DNA of 64,000 nt from Cupriavidus gilardii (lineage in GTDB: Bacteria; Pseudomonadota; Gammaproteobacteria; Burkholderiales; Burkholderiaceae). A model generated the notes under the pieces. That model saw only the letters and a list, made by a program, of their open reading frames with translations, had not been told where the DNA came from and searched no databases. Shown here piece by piece: positions 40,795 to 51,910 of this stretch. The stretch covers positions 496,001-560,000 of the forward strand of contig NZ_VZOV01000001.1 in NCBI RefSeq assembly GCF_008801915.1, written 5' to 3'. The first letter of the stretch is position 1; the number at the start of each line of letters is the position of its first letter. A program made the translations under genes and the position numbers.

Positions 40795-43029
40795 ATGACC
40801 TCTCGCCGCAGATTCCTGCAGGCGAGCGCGGCTGCCGGTTTTTCGGCCGCCGCGCTGGCCGCCTTTCCTCCGAGCATCCGCCGCGCGCTGGCCATTCCGG
40901 CCAACAACGCCACCGGCACCATCATGGACGTGCAGCACGTGGTGATCCTGATGCAGGAGAACCGCTCGTTCGACCACTACTTCGGCACGCTCAGCGGCGT
41001 GCGCGGATTCGGCGATCGCATCACGATTCCGATGCCAAACGGCCGCAAGGTCTGGCAGCAGGAACGCGCCAACGGCACGGTGATCACCCCCTACCATCTG
41101 GATGGCACCGCCAATAACGCGCAGCGCGTCGCCGGCACGCCACACTCGTGGAAGGACAGCCAGGAAGCGTGGGACCACGGCCGCATGTCACGCTGGCCGG
41201 TAGCCAAGACCGACACGTCGATGGGGTATTACAAGGAACAGGAGATCCCGTTCCAGTTTGCGCTGGCCAACGCGTTCACGATTTGCGACGCCTATCACTG
41301 CTCGATGCATACCGGCACCGACGCGAACCGGTCGTTCCATTTGACCGGCACCAACGGCCCGGTGCCGCAGAACGTCGCCTTCGTCAACAACGAGTGGGAT
41401 GCGATCAACGGCATTCCGTCGGACGCGAACATCGGCTACACGTGGAAGACCTATGCCGAGCGGCTGGAAGAGGCCGGCATCAGCTGGATCAGCTACCAGA
41501 ACATGCCGGACGAGTGGGGCGACAACATGCTCGGCGCCTTCCAGAGCTTCCGCCGCGCCAATCTGGCATCGGGCTTTCCGGTGTCGAGCGGCGGCGCCCC
41601 GGGCGCGCCGTACAACGATACGGGCCAGCCGCTGCCGTATCACGCCTACGATGCGGCGACCGACAACGCCAACAACCCGCTGTACAAGGGCGTCGCCAAC
41701 ACGCTGCCGGGAAGCCAGCCGGACCAGTATCTTGATGCCTTCAAGCGCGACGTGCGCGAAGGCAAGCTGCCGCAGGTGTCGTGGATCAACGCGCCGTCGA
41801 TCTACTGCGAGCATCCGGGGCCGTCGAGCCCGGTGCAAGGCTCGTGGTTCCTGCAGGAAGTCCTCGATGCGCTGACGGCCAACCCCGAGGTCTGGAGCAA
41901 GACGGTCCTGATCGTCAATTTCGACGAGAACGACGGCTATTTCGATCACGTGCCGTCGCCGTCGGCGCCGTCCCGCAATCCGGACAACACGTACGCCGGC
42001 AAGACGACGCTGAGCGAGGAGCAACTGGCGCCGGAGTATTTCACGCAGCCGCCGCCGCAGGGCAGCACCAGCCAGCCGGCGCCGGATGGCCGTGTCTATG
42101 GGCCGGGCCCGCGCGTGCCGCTTTACGTGATCTCGCCGTGGAGCCGCGGCGGCTGGGTCAATTCGCAGGTGTTCGACCACACCTCGGTGCTGCGCTTCCT
42201 CGAAGCCCGCTTCGGCGTGCAGGAGCCGAACATCAGCCCGTTCAGGCGCGCCGTCTGCGGCGACCTGACCAGCGCGTTCAATTTCAAGACGCCCAATTCG
42301 GAAGCGCTGCCGACGCTGGCCGGCCGCACCACGCGCGACGCCGCCGACGCGCTGCGCGCCGCGCAGCAGCGGCTGCCGGCCGTGCCGGTGCCGCGCGACA
42401 TGGCGCTGCCGCTGCAGGCACCGGGCACGCGTCCTTCGCGCGCGCTTCCCTACGAGCTGCATACCAGCGCGCGGTGCCAGGCGTCCGGCCAGGTCGAACT
42501 GCTGTTCTCGAATACCGGGACGCAGGCCGCCGTGTTCCACGTCTACGACGGCCACAAGCTCGACCGCATTCCACGCCGCTATATGGTCGAGGCCGGCAAG
42601 ACGCTGTCCGATACCTGGAACGCCGCGTCCGACAATTTCGGCCGCTACGATCTGTGGGTGCTGGGCCCCAACGGCTATCACCGGCACTTCAAGGGCGATC
42701 TGAACCGGCTGGGCGGTACGCAGGCCGCGCCCGAGATCCGCGTCTGCTACGACATCGCCAATGGCGATGTCTACGTGGACCTGCTCAATCCGGGCGCCGC
42801 CGCTTGCCAGTTCGCCATCACGCCGCTGGCCTATCGCGCCGACGGCCCATGGCAAGTGGATGTTGCCGCGGGCGGCACGGCATCGCGTCACTGGTCGCTG
42901 GCCGACAGCGGCCAGTGGTACGACTTCGCGGTGACATGCAGCAGCGATCCGGCCTTCTATCGCCGCTTTGCCGGCCGGGTGGAAACCGGGCGGCATACGG
43001 TCAGCGATCCGGCGATGGGGGAGGTGTGA
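40795..43029 (+). CDS. Phospholipase C, phosphocholine-specific type, Tat-exported
   Basis: 744 residues with a Tat signal (TSRRRFLQASAAAG). Motifs: MQENRSFDHYFGTL from residue 53, TDANRSFHLTGTN, EHPGPSSPVQGSW, NFDENDGYFDHVPSP. Two C-terminal beta domains end in RRFAGRVETGRHTVSDPA. It is closer to the partial copy at 1-1425 than to the 38130 copy in its insert with the PASRNPD-type loop (SAPSRNPDNTYAGKTTLS against TAPSRNPDGTVAGKSTLS). Three paralogues in one window suggest functional specialisation, for example for phosphatidylcholine versus other lipids (inference). Confidence 0.93.
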   Translation: MTSRRRFLQASAAAGFSAAALAAFPPSIRRALAIPANNATGTIMDVQHVVILMQENRSFDHYFGTLSGVRGFGDRITIPMPNGRKVWQQERANGTVITPYHLDGTANNAQRVAGTPHSWKDSQEAWDHGRMSRWPVAKTDTSMGYYKEQEIPFQFALANAFTICDAYHCSMHTGTDANRSFHLTGTNGPVPQNVAFVNNEWDAINGIPSDANIGYTWKTYAERLEEAGISWISYQNMPDEWGDNMLGAFQSFRRANLASGFPVSSGGAPGAPYNDTGQPLPYHAYDAATDNANNPLYKGVANTLPGSQPDQYLDAFKRDVREGKLPQVSWINAPSIYCEHPGPSSPVQGSWFLQEVLDALTANPEVWSKTVLIVNFDENDGYFDHVPSPSAPSRNPDNTYAGKTTLSEEQLAPEYFTQPPPQGSTSQPAPDGRVYGPGPRVPLYVISPWSRGGWVNSQVFDHTSVLRFLEARFGVQEPNISPFRRAVCGDLTSAFNFKTPNSEALPTLAGRTTRDAADALRAAQQRLPAVPVPRDMALPLQAPGTRPSRALPYELHTSARCQASGQVELLFSNTGTQAAVFHVYDGHKLDRIPRRYMVEAGKTLSDTWNAASDNFGRYDLWVLGPNGYHRHFKGDLNRLGGTQAAPEIRVCYDIANGDVYVDLLNPGAAACQFAITPLAYRADGPWQVDVAAGGTASRHWSLADSGQWYDFAVTCSSDPAFYRRFAGRVETGRHTVSDPAMGEV

Positions 43030-43055
43030 CGGCGGGGTAGTGGCAAAACCGCCAG

Positions 43056-43091
43056 GCAGGCGCGGCGGGTTACGACGACCGCGGCTGCCTG

Positions 43092-43092
<1 letters not shown>
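43056..43092. terminator. Imperfect hairpin between convergent phospholipase C and aminopeptidase genes
   Basis: GCAGGC and GCCTGC arms (43056-43061, 43087-43092) with an additional GCGG/CCGC pairing inside and a 4-nt bulge; it touches the aminopeptidase stop codon. Confidence 0.45.
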
Positions 43093-44979
<1,887 letters not shown>

Positions 44980-45751
44980 TGTTGCGGCCGCTGTCGTCGT
45001 CCCAGACCATGCCGAGCGCGTGGACGTGGCTGCGTGCGGGGCGCGCCAGCGCGACGCGGTCGGCTGCGGGATGGCCGGTGTTGTCCAGATGAATCGGCTC
45101 GGTCGCATTCGGGTTGATGCCCATCACGCCTTCGGCGGCCATGTCGACGAGGTTCGGCGCGGTGACCGACCAGCTTCTGGTGTTGCGATCGAAGCGGATC
45201 TGCGCCGACTCCACGCCTTCGAAGGTGCCGACCAGTGGGGAGAGCGCCGCCATCGGCCCGCCCGCGGCGCCGCTCGCAATGGCGGTGATCGCATCACGCT
45301 GTGATGCATCGGCGCGTTCGTCGACGATCAAGCCGACCGACCAGTTGCCCTTGCCCATCTCCTCCGGCGTCGAGCCCAGCACGATAAAGCCAAGTCCATC
45401 CAGCGGGACCTCGCCATAACGGCCCTGCTCGATCTGGAAGCCCATCGCGAAGATGCAGTGGCCCTTGGTGGGCGGTACCGCGAGCTGCCCGGGCAGGCAG
45501 GGGCAAATGAAGTCGCAGTTGCAGGTCTCGTAGTACTGACCCCGGATGTTCCAGTTGGGCGTGGCCATGGTTGCCTCCTCGTCTTGCCTCCCGGACCGGT
45601 GCCGTACCGCGGCGGATCGGGCGATACGCGGCGTCTCGATTTCGCGAGTCCGGATCACTCGAATATAGGCGAGCAGACGGAGGATGCCGCCAAGGCCCAA
45701 TAGGTCAGTGTTATTTGCCGAAACGGGGCGAGGAGGGAGGGGAGAGGCGCC

Positions 45752-45778
45752 GATGCCGCCACCGAAGGCGGCGGCATC
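45752..45778 (-). terminator. Hairpin after the Bug gene
   Basis: GATGCCGCC (45752-45760) and GGCGGCATC (45770-45778) form a perfect 9-bp stem with a 9-nt loop, about 50 bp downstream of the Bug stop codon. No T-tract. Confidence 0.5.
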
Positions 45779-45826
45779 GCGTCATGCAGGCATCCGGAAA
45801 GACGCCCGGCGAGGCAGAGGTGCTGC

Positions 45827-46798
45827 TTATTCGACCGTCGCGCCGGATTCCTGCACGATGGTCTTCCACTTCCTGTAGTCCGACTGGACCAGGTCGGCGA
45901 ACTGCTTCTGGGTCATCACCTTCGGCTCGGCGCCTTGCTCGTGGATGGCCTGGATCATCGCCGGCGTGGCGAGCTGCTTGTTCACTTCGGTCGCCAGCTT
46001 GTCGACGACCTCGCGCGGCGTCTTCGCCGGCGCGAAGATGCCATACCACGTGCTGACGTCGACCTGCTTGTAGCCGCTTTCGGCAAGCGTCGGCACATCG
46101 GGCAGCGAGGTGCTGCGCGTGGCGGACGTCACGGCCAGCGCGCGCAGCTTGCCGGCCTTGATTTGCGCCATGGCCGACGGCACCGAGGCCACCATCAGAT
46201 CGACGTTGCCGGCGATCGCATCCATCATCGCGGCGTTCGAGCCCTTGTACGGCACGTGCAGCAGCTTGATGCCCGCGGCCTGGCTGAAGATCTCCGCTGC
46301 CAGGTGAATGGTAGTGCCATTGCCCGGCGAGCCGTACTTGATCGAACCGGGCGCACGCTTGGCGGCGGCAACCACGTCGGCGATGTTCTTGAACGGCGAA
46401 TTGGCCGGCGCGACGATCATGATCGGCGTATAGGCGACGTGGGTCACTGCCACCAAGTCCTTGGTCGGATCGTACTTGACCGTCTTGTAGAGCCACGGGG
46501 CCACGATCAGGTTGTCCTTCTGGCCCATCACCAGCTCATAGCCATTGGGCGTCGCCCGTACGGCTTCGGCAATGCCGATGGTGCCGCCCGCGCCCGGACG
46601 GTTGTCCGGTACCACGGTCCATTTGGCGCTCTGGGTCAGCTGATTGGCGACCAGGCGGGACAGGATGTCGGTGCCGCCGCCCGGGGGGAATGGAATCACC
46701 AGTCGAATCGGCTTCGAAGGCCAGGCGGGGTCGGCCTGGGCCGGGGCGACCGCGGCCATGCCGCAGACCGCCAGAAGGGCGAGCAACGCCTTCTTCAT
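45827..46798 (-). CDS. Bug-family (TctC-like) solute-binding receptor
   Basis: 323 residues with a Sec signal (KKALLALLAVCGMAAVAPAQA). Family marks: WPSKPIRLVIPFPPGGGTDI, VVPDNRPGAGGTIGIAEA, HVPYKGSNAAMMDAIAGNV. ATG 46798 has AGGAG about 9 nt upstream. No transport or catabolic partner is adjacent on this strand, so it is an orphan receptor. Confidence 0.92.
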   Translation of the reverse strand: MKKALLALLAVCGMAAVAPAQADPAWPSKPIRLVIPFPPGGGTDILSRLVANQLTQSAKWTVVPDNRPGAGGTIGIAEAVRATPNGYELVMGQKDNLIVAPWLYKTVKYDPTKDLVAVTHVAYTPIMIVAPANSPFKNIADVVAAAKRAPGSIKYGSPGNGTTIHLAAEIFSQAAGIKLLHVPYKGSNAAMMDAIAGNVDLMVASVPSAMAQIKAGKLRALAVTSATRSTSLPDVPTLAESGYKQVDVSTWYGIFAPAKTPREVVDKLATEVNKQLATPAMIQAIHEQGAEPKVMTQKQFADLVQSDYRKWKTIVQESGATVE

Positions 46799-47202
46799 CG
46801 TTTGTCTCCTGTTCTGGATTGTCCCGAACCAGTCGTGCTGCTGGCTTGTCGCGGCCGGATTGCGCCGGTCCCGCTGGGCTGGAGCAAGTCTAGAGGGCGG
46901 GAGTGGGGCGGGCGAAGTCATATTTTCAGAGACCAGATATGCGTTTTAAAAATAGCGGAGGTTACCACTAACCGAGATTGGGGGCACAGGAAGGGCCGTA
47001 CGGGACGCCGATCCAGGGGGCTGCTGGCGGTATGGACAGGGAACCGGTATCGCGCAGGGGCCGCCGCGGGCAGGCGTTCCTGCGCGCACCCTATAGAGGT
47101 CCCCGCCTGTTAAATCCGCGGCATTTCAGGCAAGCACCGTAGCCGATTGGCTGGCAACTTATCGGGACGTTGGCCCCCTCCTCAACCTGGCTGTCCTTGC
47201 CT
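46799..47202. other. 404-bp intergenic region
   Basis: Divergent promoter region of the Bug and Rpn genes. It contains an AT-rich island around 46917-46960 with the short inverted repeat CATAT-13nt-ATATG (46919-46941) and a TTTTAAAAA stretch, the likely promoter for the Bug gene. The remaining sequence to 47202 has no convincing gene, hairpin or promoter. Confidence 0.5.
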
Positions 47203-48354
47203 ATGAACCCCTATCTCGACCCCCCCGTTGCCGCCCATCTCGCCCGCTATCCCGTTCGCCCTCCCGCGCGCTGTTTGATGACGCATTCGGGCGGGCATGC
47301 CATCGGCGGTTATTCGACCCTGCGCCGATTTCCCGATCCGATATGCCACCGCATAGCCGAACCCGGGGATACGGCAGACGGTGACGCCCCTGCGAAAGGC
47401 CGCGACCACGATGGCTCATACAAGCTGGTGTTCTCCTTTCGCGAAGTCGTGCGCGACCTGATACATGGTTTCATCGACGAGTCCTGGCTGCACGCGCTGG
47501 ACTGGAATTCCCTTGAGCCGGTACCCGGACACTATGTGTCGGACCGCCTTCGTTACGGCATCAACGATGTGGTTCGGCGAATCGACGTCGCCGGGCAGGA
47601 GCAGCCGCTCTACTTGCTGATTGAATTTCAAAGTCGAGTCGATGCCGACATGGCGGCACGCATGCTCGCCTATGTCGGCATGTTCTACCGCGATGCGAGC
47701 CGTCGACCCAGCCGTCCACATGGCCGTCGGCGCGGTCCACGGTATCCGGCGGTGCTGCCGATCGTGTTCTACAACGGCAACCGACCATGGCAAGCGGATA
47801 CGGAAATCGCGGCGATGATTTGCCCACTGCCGCCGTCCATGGCGAGTCACCAGCCGCGCCTGAACTATTTCCTGATCGACCGTACCCGCTACACGGATGC
47901 CGACCTGGCGGGGAAGCGAAATTTGGTGGCAGTGCTGATGCGGTTGGAACGGGCCCAGAACATCGAAGCGATGCTCGAACCATTGCGGCTGGCGAGAGAA
48001 TTGACGGCACACAATGCCGCCCTCGACGAGGCAATGACAGCCTGGTTCGCTGCTCTGACACCGAATGCGTTGCGTTTAACTGAAGTACATAACCTGATGG
48101 AGTTGGAAATGGACATGACGGCAAAGTTTTACCGCTGGGCGCGGGAGTATGCGCAGAAGGAGGTCGAGCAGGGGATCGAGAAGGGGGTTCACATGGGTCA
48201 CGCCAAAGCTTTGGCAAAGCTCCTGCGGCATCGTTTCGGCCCATTGTCCACACATGTCCTCGCCCAGTTGGACGCCGCTTCAACGGATCAGCTGGAGGTC
48301 TGGCAGGACAGAACCCTGGAGGCGGAGTGCCTGGACGACGTTTTTCGCCCCTGA
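47203..48354 (+). CDS. Rpn-family recombination-promoting nuclease (PD-(D/E)XK, transposase_31-like)
   Basis: 383 residues if started at ATG 47203. The family begins near residue 68: DGSYKLVFSFREVVRDLIHG, VSDRLRYGINDVVRRIDVAG, the nuclease motif LYLLIEFQSRVDADMAARML, then YVGMFY and YPAVLPIVFYNGNRPWQ. Rpn proteins of E. coli are Ca/Mg-dependent endonucleases that promote RecA-independent recombination; formerly called transposase-like. The 60 residues before the domain are unusual and the true start may be further downstream (for example near 47398, without a clear RBS). Codon use looks less GC-biased than its neighbours. Confidence 0.85.
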   Translation: MNPYLDPPVAAHLARYPVRPPARCLMTHSGGHAIGGYSTLRRFPDPICHRIAEPGDTADGDAPAKGRDHDGSYKLVFSFREVVRDLIHGFIDESWLHALDWNSLEPVPGHYVSDRLRYGINDVVRRIDVAGQEQPLYLLIEFQSRVDADMAARMLAYVGMFYRDASRRPSRPHGRRRGPRYPAVLPIVFYNGNRPWQADTEIAAMICPLPPSMASHQPRLNYFLIDRTRYTDADLAGKRNLVAVLMRLERAQNIEAMLEPLRLARELTAHNAALDEAMTAWFAALTPNALRLTEVHNLMELEMDMTAKFYRWAREYAQKEVEQGIEKGVHMGHAKALAKLLRHRFGPLSTHVLAQLDAASTDQLEVWQDRTLEAECLDDVFRP

Positions 48355-48402
48355 CGCATGCAATCGGGGGCAGGTCGGACTTGTAAAGCAAGACTAGCCA
48401 CC

Positions 48403-48434
48403 GGCCCGGCCTCGCTGTTACCCGAGGCCGGGCC
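48403..48434. terminator. Bidirectional hairpin terminator
   Basis: GGCCCGGCCTCG (48403-48414), loop CTGTTACC, CGAGGCCGGGCC (48423-48434): a perfect 12-bp stem between the convergent Rpn and tannase genes. Confidence 0.7.
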
Positions 48435-48477
48435 TCCGGAGCACGAGGCCGTTCGTAACAGACGCTCGCGCTATTTG

Positions 48478-50247
48478 CTATTGCGTGACGCAGCTGAAGC
48501 TGCCGGCCATGTTGATGTCACCGCCTCCCTTGTACCGCGGCCAGCTCGGATACGGGCAAAGCGGGCGCGTGCGTCCCGGCACACCGACCGTGTCGGCGAC
48601 CACCTGCGGGGGCGGTTCGGCACCTTTCTCTACCCAGTTTTCCAGCGCGGTCAGCGAATCCCAGGCCGCGTTGAACACCGTGCTGGCGGCGTGGCCATAG
48701 CCCGGGATTTCATAGTAGCGCATGAACTGCCCGACCCGGTCCGCGCCCATGGTGGTGCGCACGCGCTCGTAGTACTGGGCCGTCGCGCGCGAGCTGACCA
48801 GCACGTCGGCATTGCCATGGGCCATCAGGATCTTGCCGCCCTTGGCGGCGAATGCGCTCAGGTCCGTCTTGTTGATGTCCTGCAGCGCGGTCAGTTCGCT
48901 GACGCGAGACTGCCAGGGGCCCGGGTTCTCCGGATCCAGCGACAGCGAGTTGAAGTTCGGGTCGCGCGTGACGAAGAAGCGGACCCACTGGTCCCAGAAC
49001 ACCGCGAAATACGGCGCCGTGGCAGACATCGGCGTCGCGGGCGGGTCGAGATTGAGCGCGAGCGCGATCACCGTCGCTTGCACGGGCGACGGCCCCGACA
49101 TGCCAAAGTCCGCTCCCCATACGTTGAAGCCCGGGTACTGCGTCTCGCCGCTGCCCAGCGGATACGCGAACTGGATCGGCGCGTTGTAGACCTTTAGCGC
49201 CGCGATCTGCGGATCGGACAGGCAGTTGTCGCCGGTGTCGCCCCCGCCCGTGCAGCGCAGCGGGGCGCCGTTCAGGGTCGCCGTCGCCGGATCGAAGGTG
49301 GCGTTGCACGCCGCGACATTGCTGATGAGGCCATCCTGCACGCCGTCGAGCGTATCGCAGGCCTGCAGTGAGGCGTCAAAGAGTGCGCGACGTTTGGCGG
49401 CATTGGGATAGGCCCCTGGCTGCGCGAGCGCCCGCGTGATGCGCCCAAACGCCAGATCCAATGTCGCAGCGTTCCACGCGGGATAGAGCACGATGGCACC
49501 GTTCCAATCGTCGGGCCAGCGCTGGACCACGGCGAGCGCTTCGCGGCCACCGGTGGAGCCTCCCGCAAAGTACGCCTTGCGCGGTCCTTCGGTCGCGTAG
49601 CGAGCCTTGATCAAGTGCAGCGCTGTGTCGCGGGTCTTCTTCAACGCATCGCTGGCGAAATTGCGCAAGGCCTCGTCATTGACGCCGAACGAGCCATCCC
49701 GGCTGCCCAGCGCGCCGGCCTGATGGCCGGAGTCGCTGGCGAAGGTGGCATAGCCGCGCCCCAGCGGCGTGGGCTGGTCGGCGGGGCCGGCCGGCACATT
49801 GCCTTGCGCCGCCGGAATCGTGCCGTTGTAGCCGCCGCCACCGAACATCATGATCTTGTTGTTCCAGTTGGCCGGAAGATTCAACTGGAAGCGGATATTC
49901 GGCGCATTGGGGTCGACCGGCCGGATATGGCCCAACACCCGGCAATACTCGCCGGTAGCCTGCGCGCCGCTGCCGCCGGCCGGCACCACGGTCGCCTCGG
50001 TGACCACTGCACCAGAAGTGGGCAGTCCGATTGCCGTGGCCGGTACTTCGACGGTCGCCATTTCGGCGCAGGTCTTGGGCTTGGCGGCACTGGGTGGTGG
50101 CTTGTGTTCGTGATCGTCGCCCCCGCAGGCGGAAAGGGTCAGGACGATGCCGGCCAGCAGCGCGCCAGAGGCGGCGCGGATCGGATAGTCAGCGTGGCGG
50201 GTGCTGCGGTCCTGGTCCGGCGGATTGTCCGTGTTGGTATCTTGCAT
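48478..50247 (-). CDS. Tannase/feruloyl esterase family lipoprotein
   Basis: 589-residue exported esterase. Lipobox LTLSAC with lipid Cys near residue 41, followed by GGDDHEHKPPP. The tannase-family domain has FGGGGYNGTIPAAQGN, ASDSGHQ, the nucleophile GGSTGGREAL, the CS-D-HC-type Cys residues (SLQACDTLDGVQDGLISN, RCTGGGDTGDNCLSD), acid HGNADVLV and base GYGHAAS. It probably cleaves aromatic esters such as ferulates or gallates outside the cytoplasm. ATG 50247 has GGAGA about 8 nt upstream. Confidence 0.88.
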   Translation of the reverse strand: MQDTNTDNPPDQDRSTRHADYPIRAASGALLAGIVLTLSACGGDDHEHKPPPSAAKPKTCAEMATVEVPATAIGLPTSGAVVTEATVVPAGGSGAQATGEYCRVLGHIRPVDPNAPNIRFQLNLPANWNNKIMMFGGGGYNGTIPAAQGNVPAGPADQPTPLGRGYATFASDSGHQAGALGSRDGSFGVNDEALRNFASDALKKTRDTALHLIKARYATEGPRKAYFAGGSTGGREALAVVQRWPDDWNGAIVLYPAWNAATLDLAFGRITRALAQPGAYPNAAKRRALFDASLQACDTLDGVQDGLISNVAACNATFDPATATLNGAPLRCTGGGDTGDNCLSDPQIAALKVYNAPIQFAYPLGSGETQYPGFNVWGADFGMSGPSPVQATVIALALNLDPPATPMSATAPYFAVFWDQWVRFFVTRDPNFNSLSLDPENPGPWQSRVSELTALQDINKTDLSAFAAKGGKILMAHGNADVLVSSRATAQYYERVRTTMGADRVGQFMRYYEIPGYGHAASTVFNAAWDSLTALENWVEKGAEPPPQVVADTVGVPGRTRPLCPYPSWPRYKGGGDINMAGSFSCVTQ

Positions 50248-50438
50248 GCTTTGTCTCCATGTCGATATTCCGCCTTGGCCTTGGACCGGCACTTGTGAAG
50301 GCTGTCAGGCCGCGCAAGGGGGCGGCCAATCGACCATAGGAGGCGCAGCGCGATGCGTCAATCACGGAGATGGCTGATAGCCGGCAACGCGGCTGCCATC
50401 GGATCGCGGGGACAATGCAGGCGGAGAGCGCCGGCCCC

Positions 50439-51323
50439 TCAGAAGTCGACCTTCTGCCCCGGCTCCGGCACGATGATCCGGGTCGTTTCCGTGGCGCCCA
50501 GCGCCGCAGTAAATTCCGCCGGCGTGCCGCGCAACATCGGATTGGTCAGGTAGTGAATCGGCATCGCGTATTTCGGCCGGATCATCTCGCGCACGGCGAT
50601 CGCCGCCTCGCGCGGTCCCATGGTGAAATGCCCGCCGATTGGAATCAGCACCAGGTCGGGCTTGTAGAGTTCGCCGATCAGGCGCATATCGGCGAACAGG
50701 CCGGTATCGCCCATATGCCAGATGCGAAAGCCGTTCTCCATCTCGATGATGTAGCCCACCGGCTCGCCGCCGTAGTGGACCTCGTCCTTGCCCGAACTCG
50801 GGTTCTTCCAGACCAGCTCGGACGAGTGCTCGGCATGCACGGCGGTGATCCTGGGACCGTTCGGGCCGAACGGCGTCACCGTGCCGCTTTTGCCGAAGCG
50901 CTGCGACAGGTTGGCCGGCACCATGCCGAGGCTGACCAGCGTTTGCCCCATGCCGCCGCCGTTGTAGATCGGGGCGTTATGCATCTTGGCCAATGCCGGG
51001 GCGTCGCCCAGGTGGTCGCCGTGCGCGTGCGTGACCAGGATCAGATCGACCTTGCCCAGCGCCTGCAACTGCTTGAAGGGGGCTGGGGTCTTCGGATTCG
51101 CAGTCAGCCAGGGATCGATCACGATCACCTTGCCCCCTGGCGTCGTAATGCGCGTGGCGGCTTGGCCAAGCCACAGTACCTCGGTCTTGCCGCCAGACGT
51201 CGGGCCGGCGGCGGCTGGTGCCGGCCCCGGTGTGGAAGCGGTGGGCGCAATCGGTGCTTGGCCGGCGCATCCCGCGAGCAGTGTCAGCAGGGCGGCGAGC
51301 AGCAGCGGTCGGGCTTGAGGCAT
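50439..51323 (-). CDS. Metallo-beta-lactamase-fold hydrolase, lipoprotein (UlaG-like)
   Basis: 294 residues: lipoprotein signal with Cys19 (LLTLLAGC), then an MBL-fold domain with THAHGDHLGD metal site, AVHAEHSSELVW, and MGDTGLFADM. It fits the UPF0173/UlaG-like group of metal-dependent hydrolases, unusually with a lipid anchor and a Pro/Ala linker. Substrate unknown. Confidence 0.88.
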   Translation of the reverse strand: MPQARPLLLAALLTLLAGCAGQAPIAPTASTPGPAPAAAGPTSGGKTEVLWLGQAATRITTPGGKVIVIDPWLTANPKTPAPFKQLQALGKVDLILVTHAHGDHLGDAPALAKMHNAPIYNGGGMGQTLVSLGMVPANLSQRFGKSGTVTPFGPNGPRITAVHAEHSSELVWKNPSSGKDEVHYGGEPVGYIIEMENGFRIWHMGDTGLFADMRLIGELYKPDLVLIPIGGHFTMGPREAAIAVREMIRPKYAMPIHYLTNPMLRGTPAEFTAALGATETTRIIVPEPGQKVDF

Positions 51324-51433
51324 GGCTTACTCCTTGCAGCGTGAGCGAAACGGCAAGAACCGAGCAGGCCATTGCCAAAGCCCAGTATTGGCATGCGTAC
51401 TTGCGGTGTCAACCTGGGGTGGCGGGAATCACC

Positions 51434-51461
51434 GTGCCATGTGCCATGTGCCCTGTGCCTT
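51434..51461. repeat. Four 7-bp tandem units (GTGCCAT-like)
   Basis: GTGCCAT, GTGCCAT, GTGCCCT, GTGCCTT in tandem in the gap between the MBL lipoprotein start and the receiver-gene stop; possible slipped-strand site. Confidence 0.6.
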
Positions 51462-51497
51462 TTGTCATGCGGAAAGGCTGGACGATATGCTCGATGA

Positions 51498-51881
51498 CTA
51501 GCGGTTCTGCTCGCCGCCGCCCAGCGCCCGCTCGATACATCCGATGATCTCCGTATCCTCGAACGGCTTGTTGACAAAGCAGGCGGCGCCAGCCGCGCAG
51601 GCGCGTCGCTCGTGGCCTTGTTCGGAAAACGCCGTCATGAAGATGATCGGCACGTGGCAGCCCCTCGCGCGCAGCGCCTCGCACAGCGCGAAGCCGTTCA
51701 TTTGCGGCATCTGGACGTCGGTGATCACGCATGCGATCTGATGCAGCGTGGCCGATTGCAGCAGATCCGCGCCGCAGCCATAGAGTTCGACCGCCAGGCC
51801 GAGGGACCGCACCAGCCTCCCCATGGCATCCCTGACGGAGATGTCGTCGTCGACGATGGCAATCACGGGGGGCGAGGTCAC
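51498..51881 (-). CDS. Single-domain response regulator (FixJ-type receiver)
   Basis: 127-residue stand-alone receiver. Acidic pocket IVDDD, phosphoacceptor D55 (VITDVQMPQMNG), T83 (FMTAF) and K105 (NKPFED) are all in place. The FixJ-like MxGxxLxxxL helix is present but no output domain follows. It lies 29 bp after the porin gene stop... upstream on the same strand, so it may be expressed with it. Its kinase is not nearby on this strand; the large sensor gene at 60837 is a possible partner. Confidence 0.9.
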   Translation of the reverse strand: MTSPPVIAIVDDDISVRDAMGRLVRSLGLAVELYGCGADLLQSATLHQIACVITDVQMPQMNGFALCEALRARGCHVPIIFMTAFSEQGHERRACAAGAACFVNKPFEDTEIIGCIERALGGGEQNR

Positions 51882-51910
51882 AAGGGATCCTTGAGGAATC
51901 GGGCGTTTGC

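Noticed and set aside
41188..42996. Open frame of about 600 codons opposite the second phospholipase C gene
   Set aside because: Same antisense artefact.
46919..46941. CATAT...ATATG as operator
   Set aside because: Only 5-bp arms in an AT-rich island; kept as description, not as a site.
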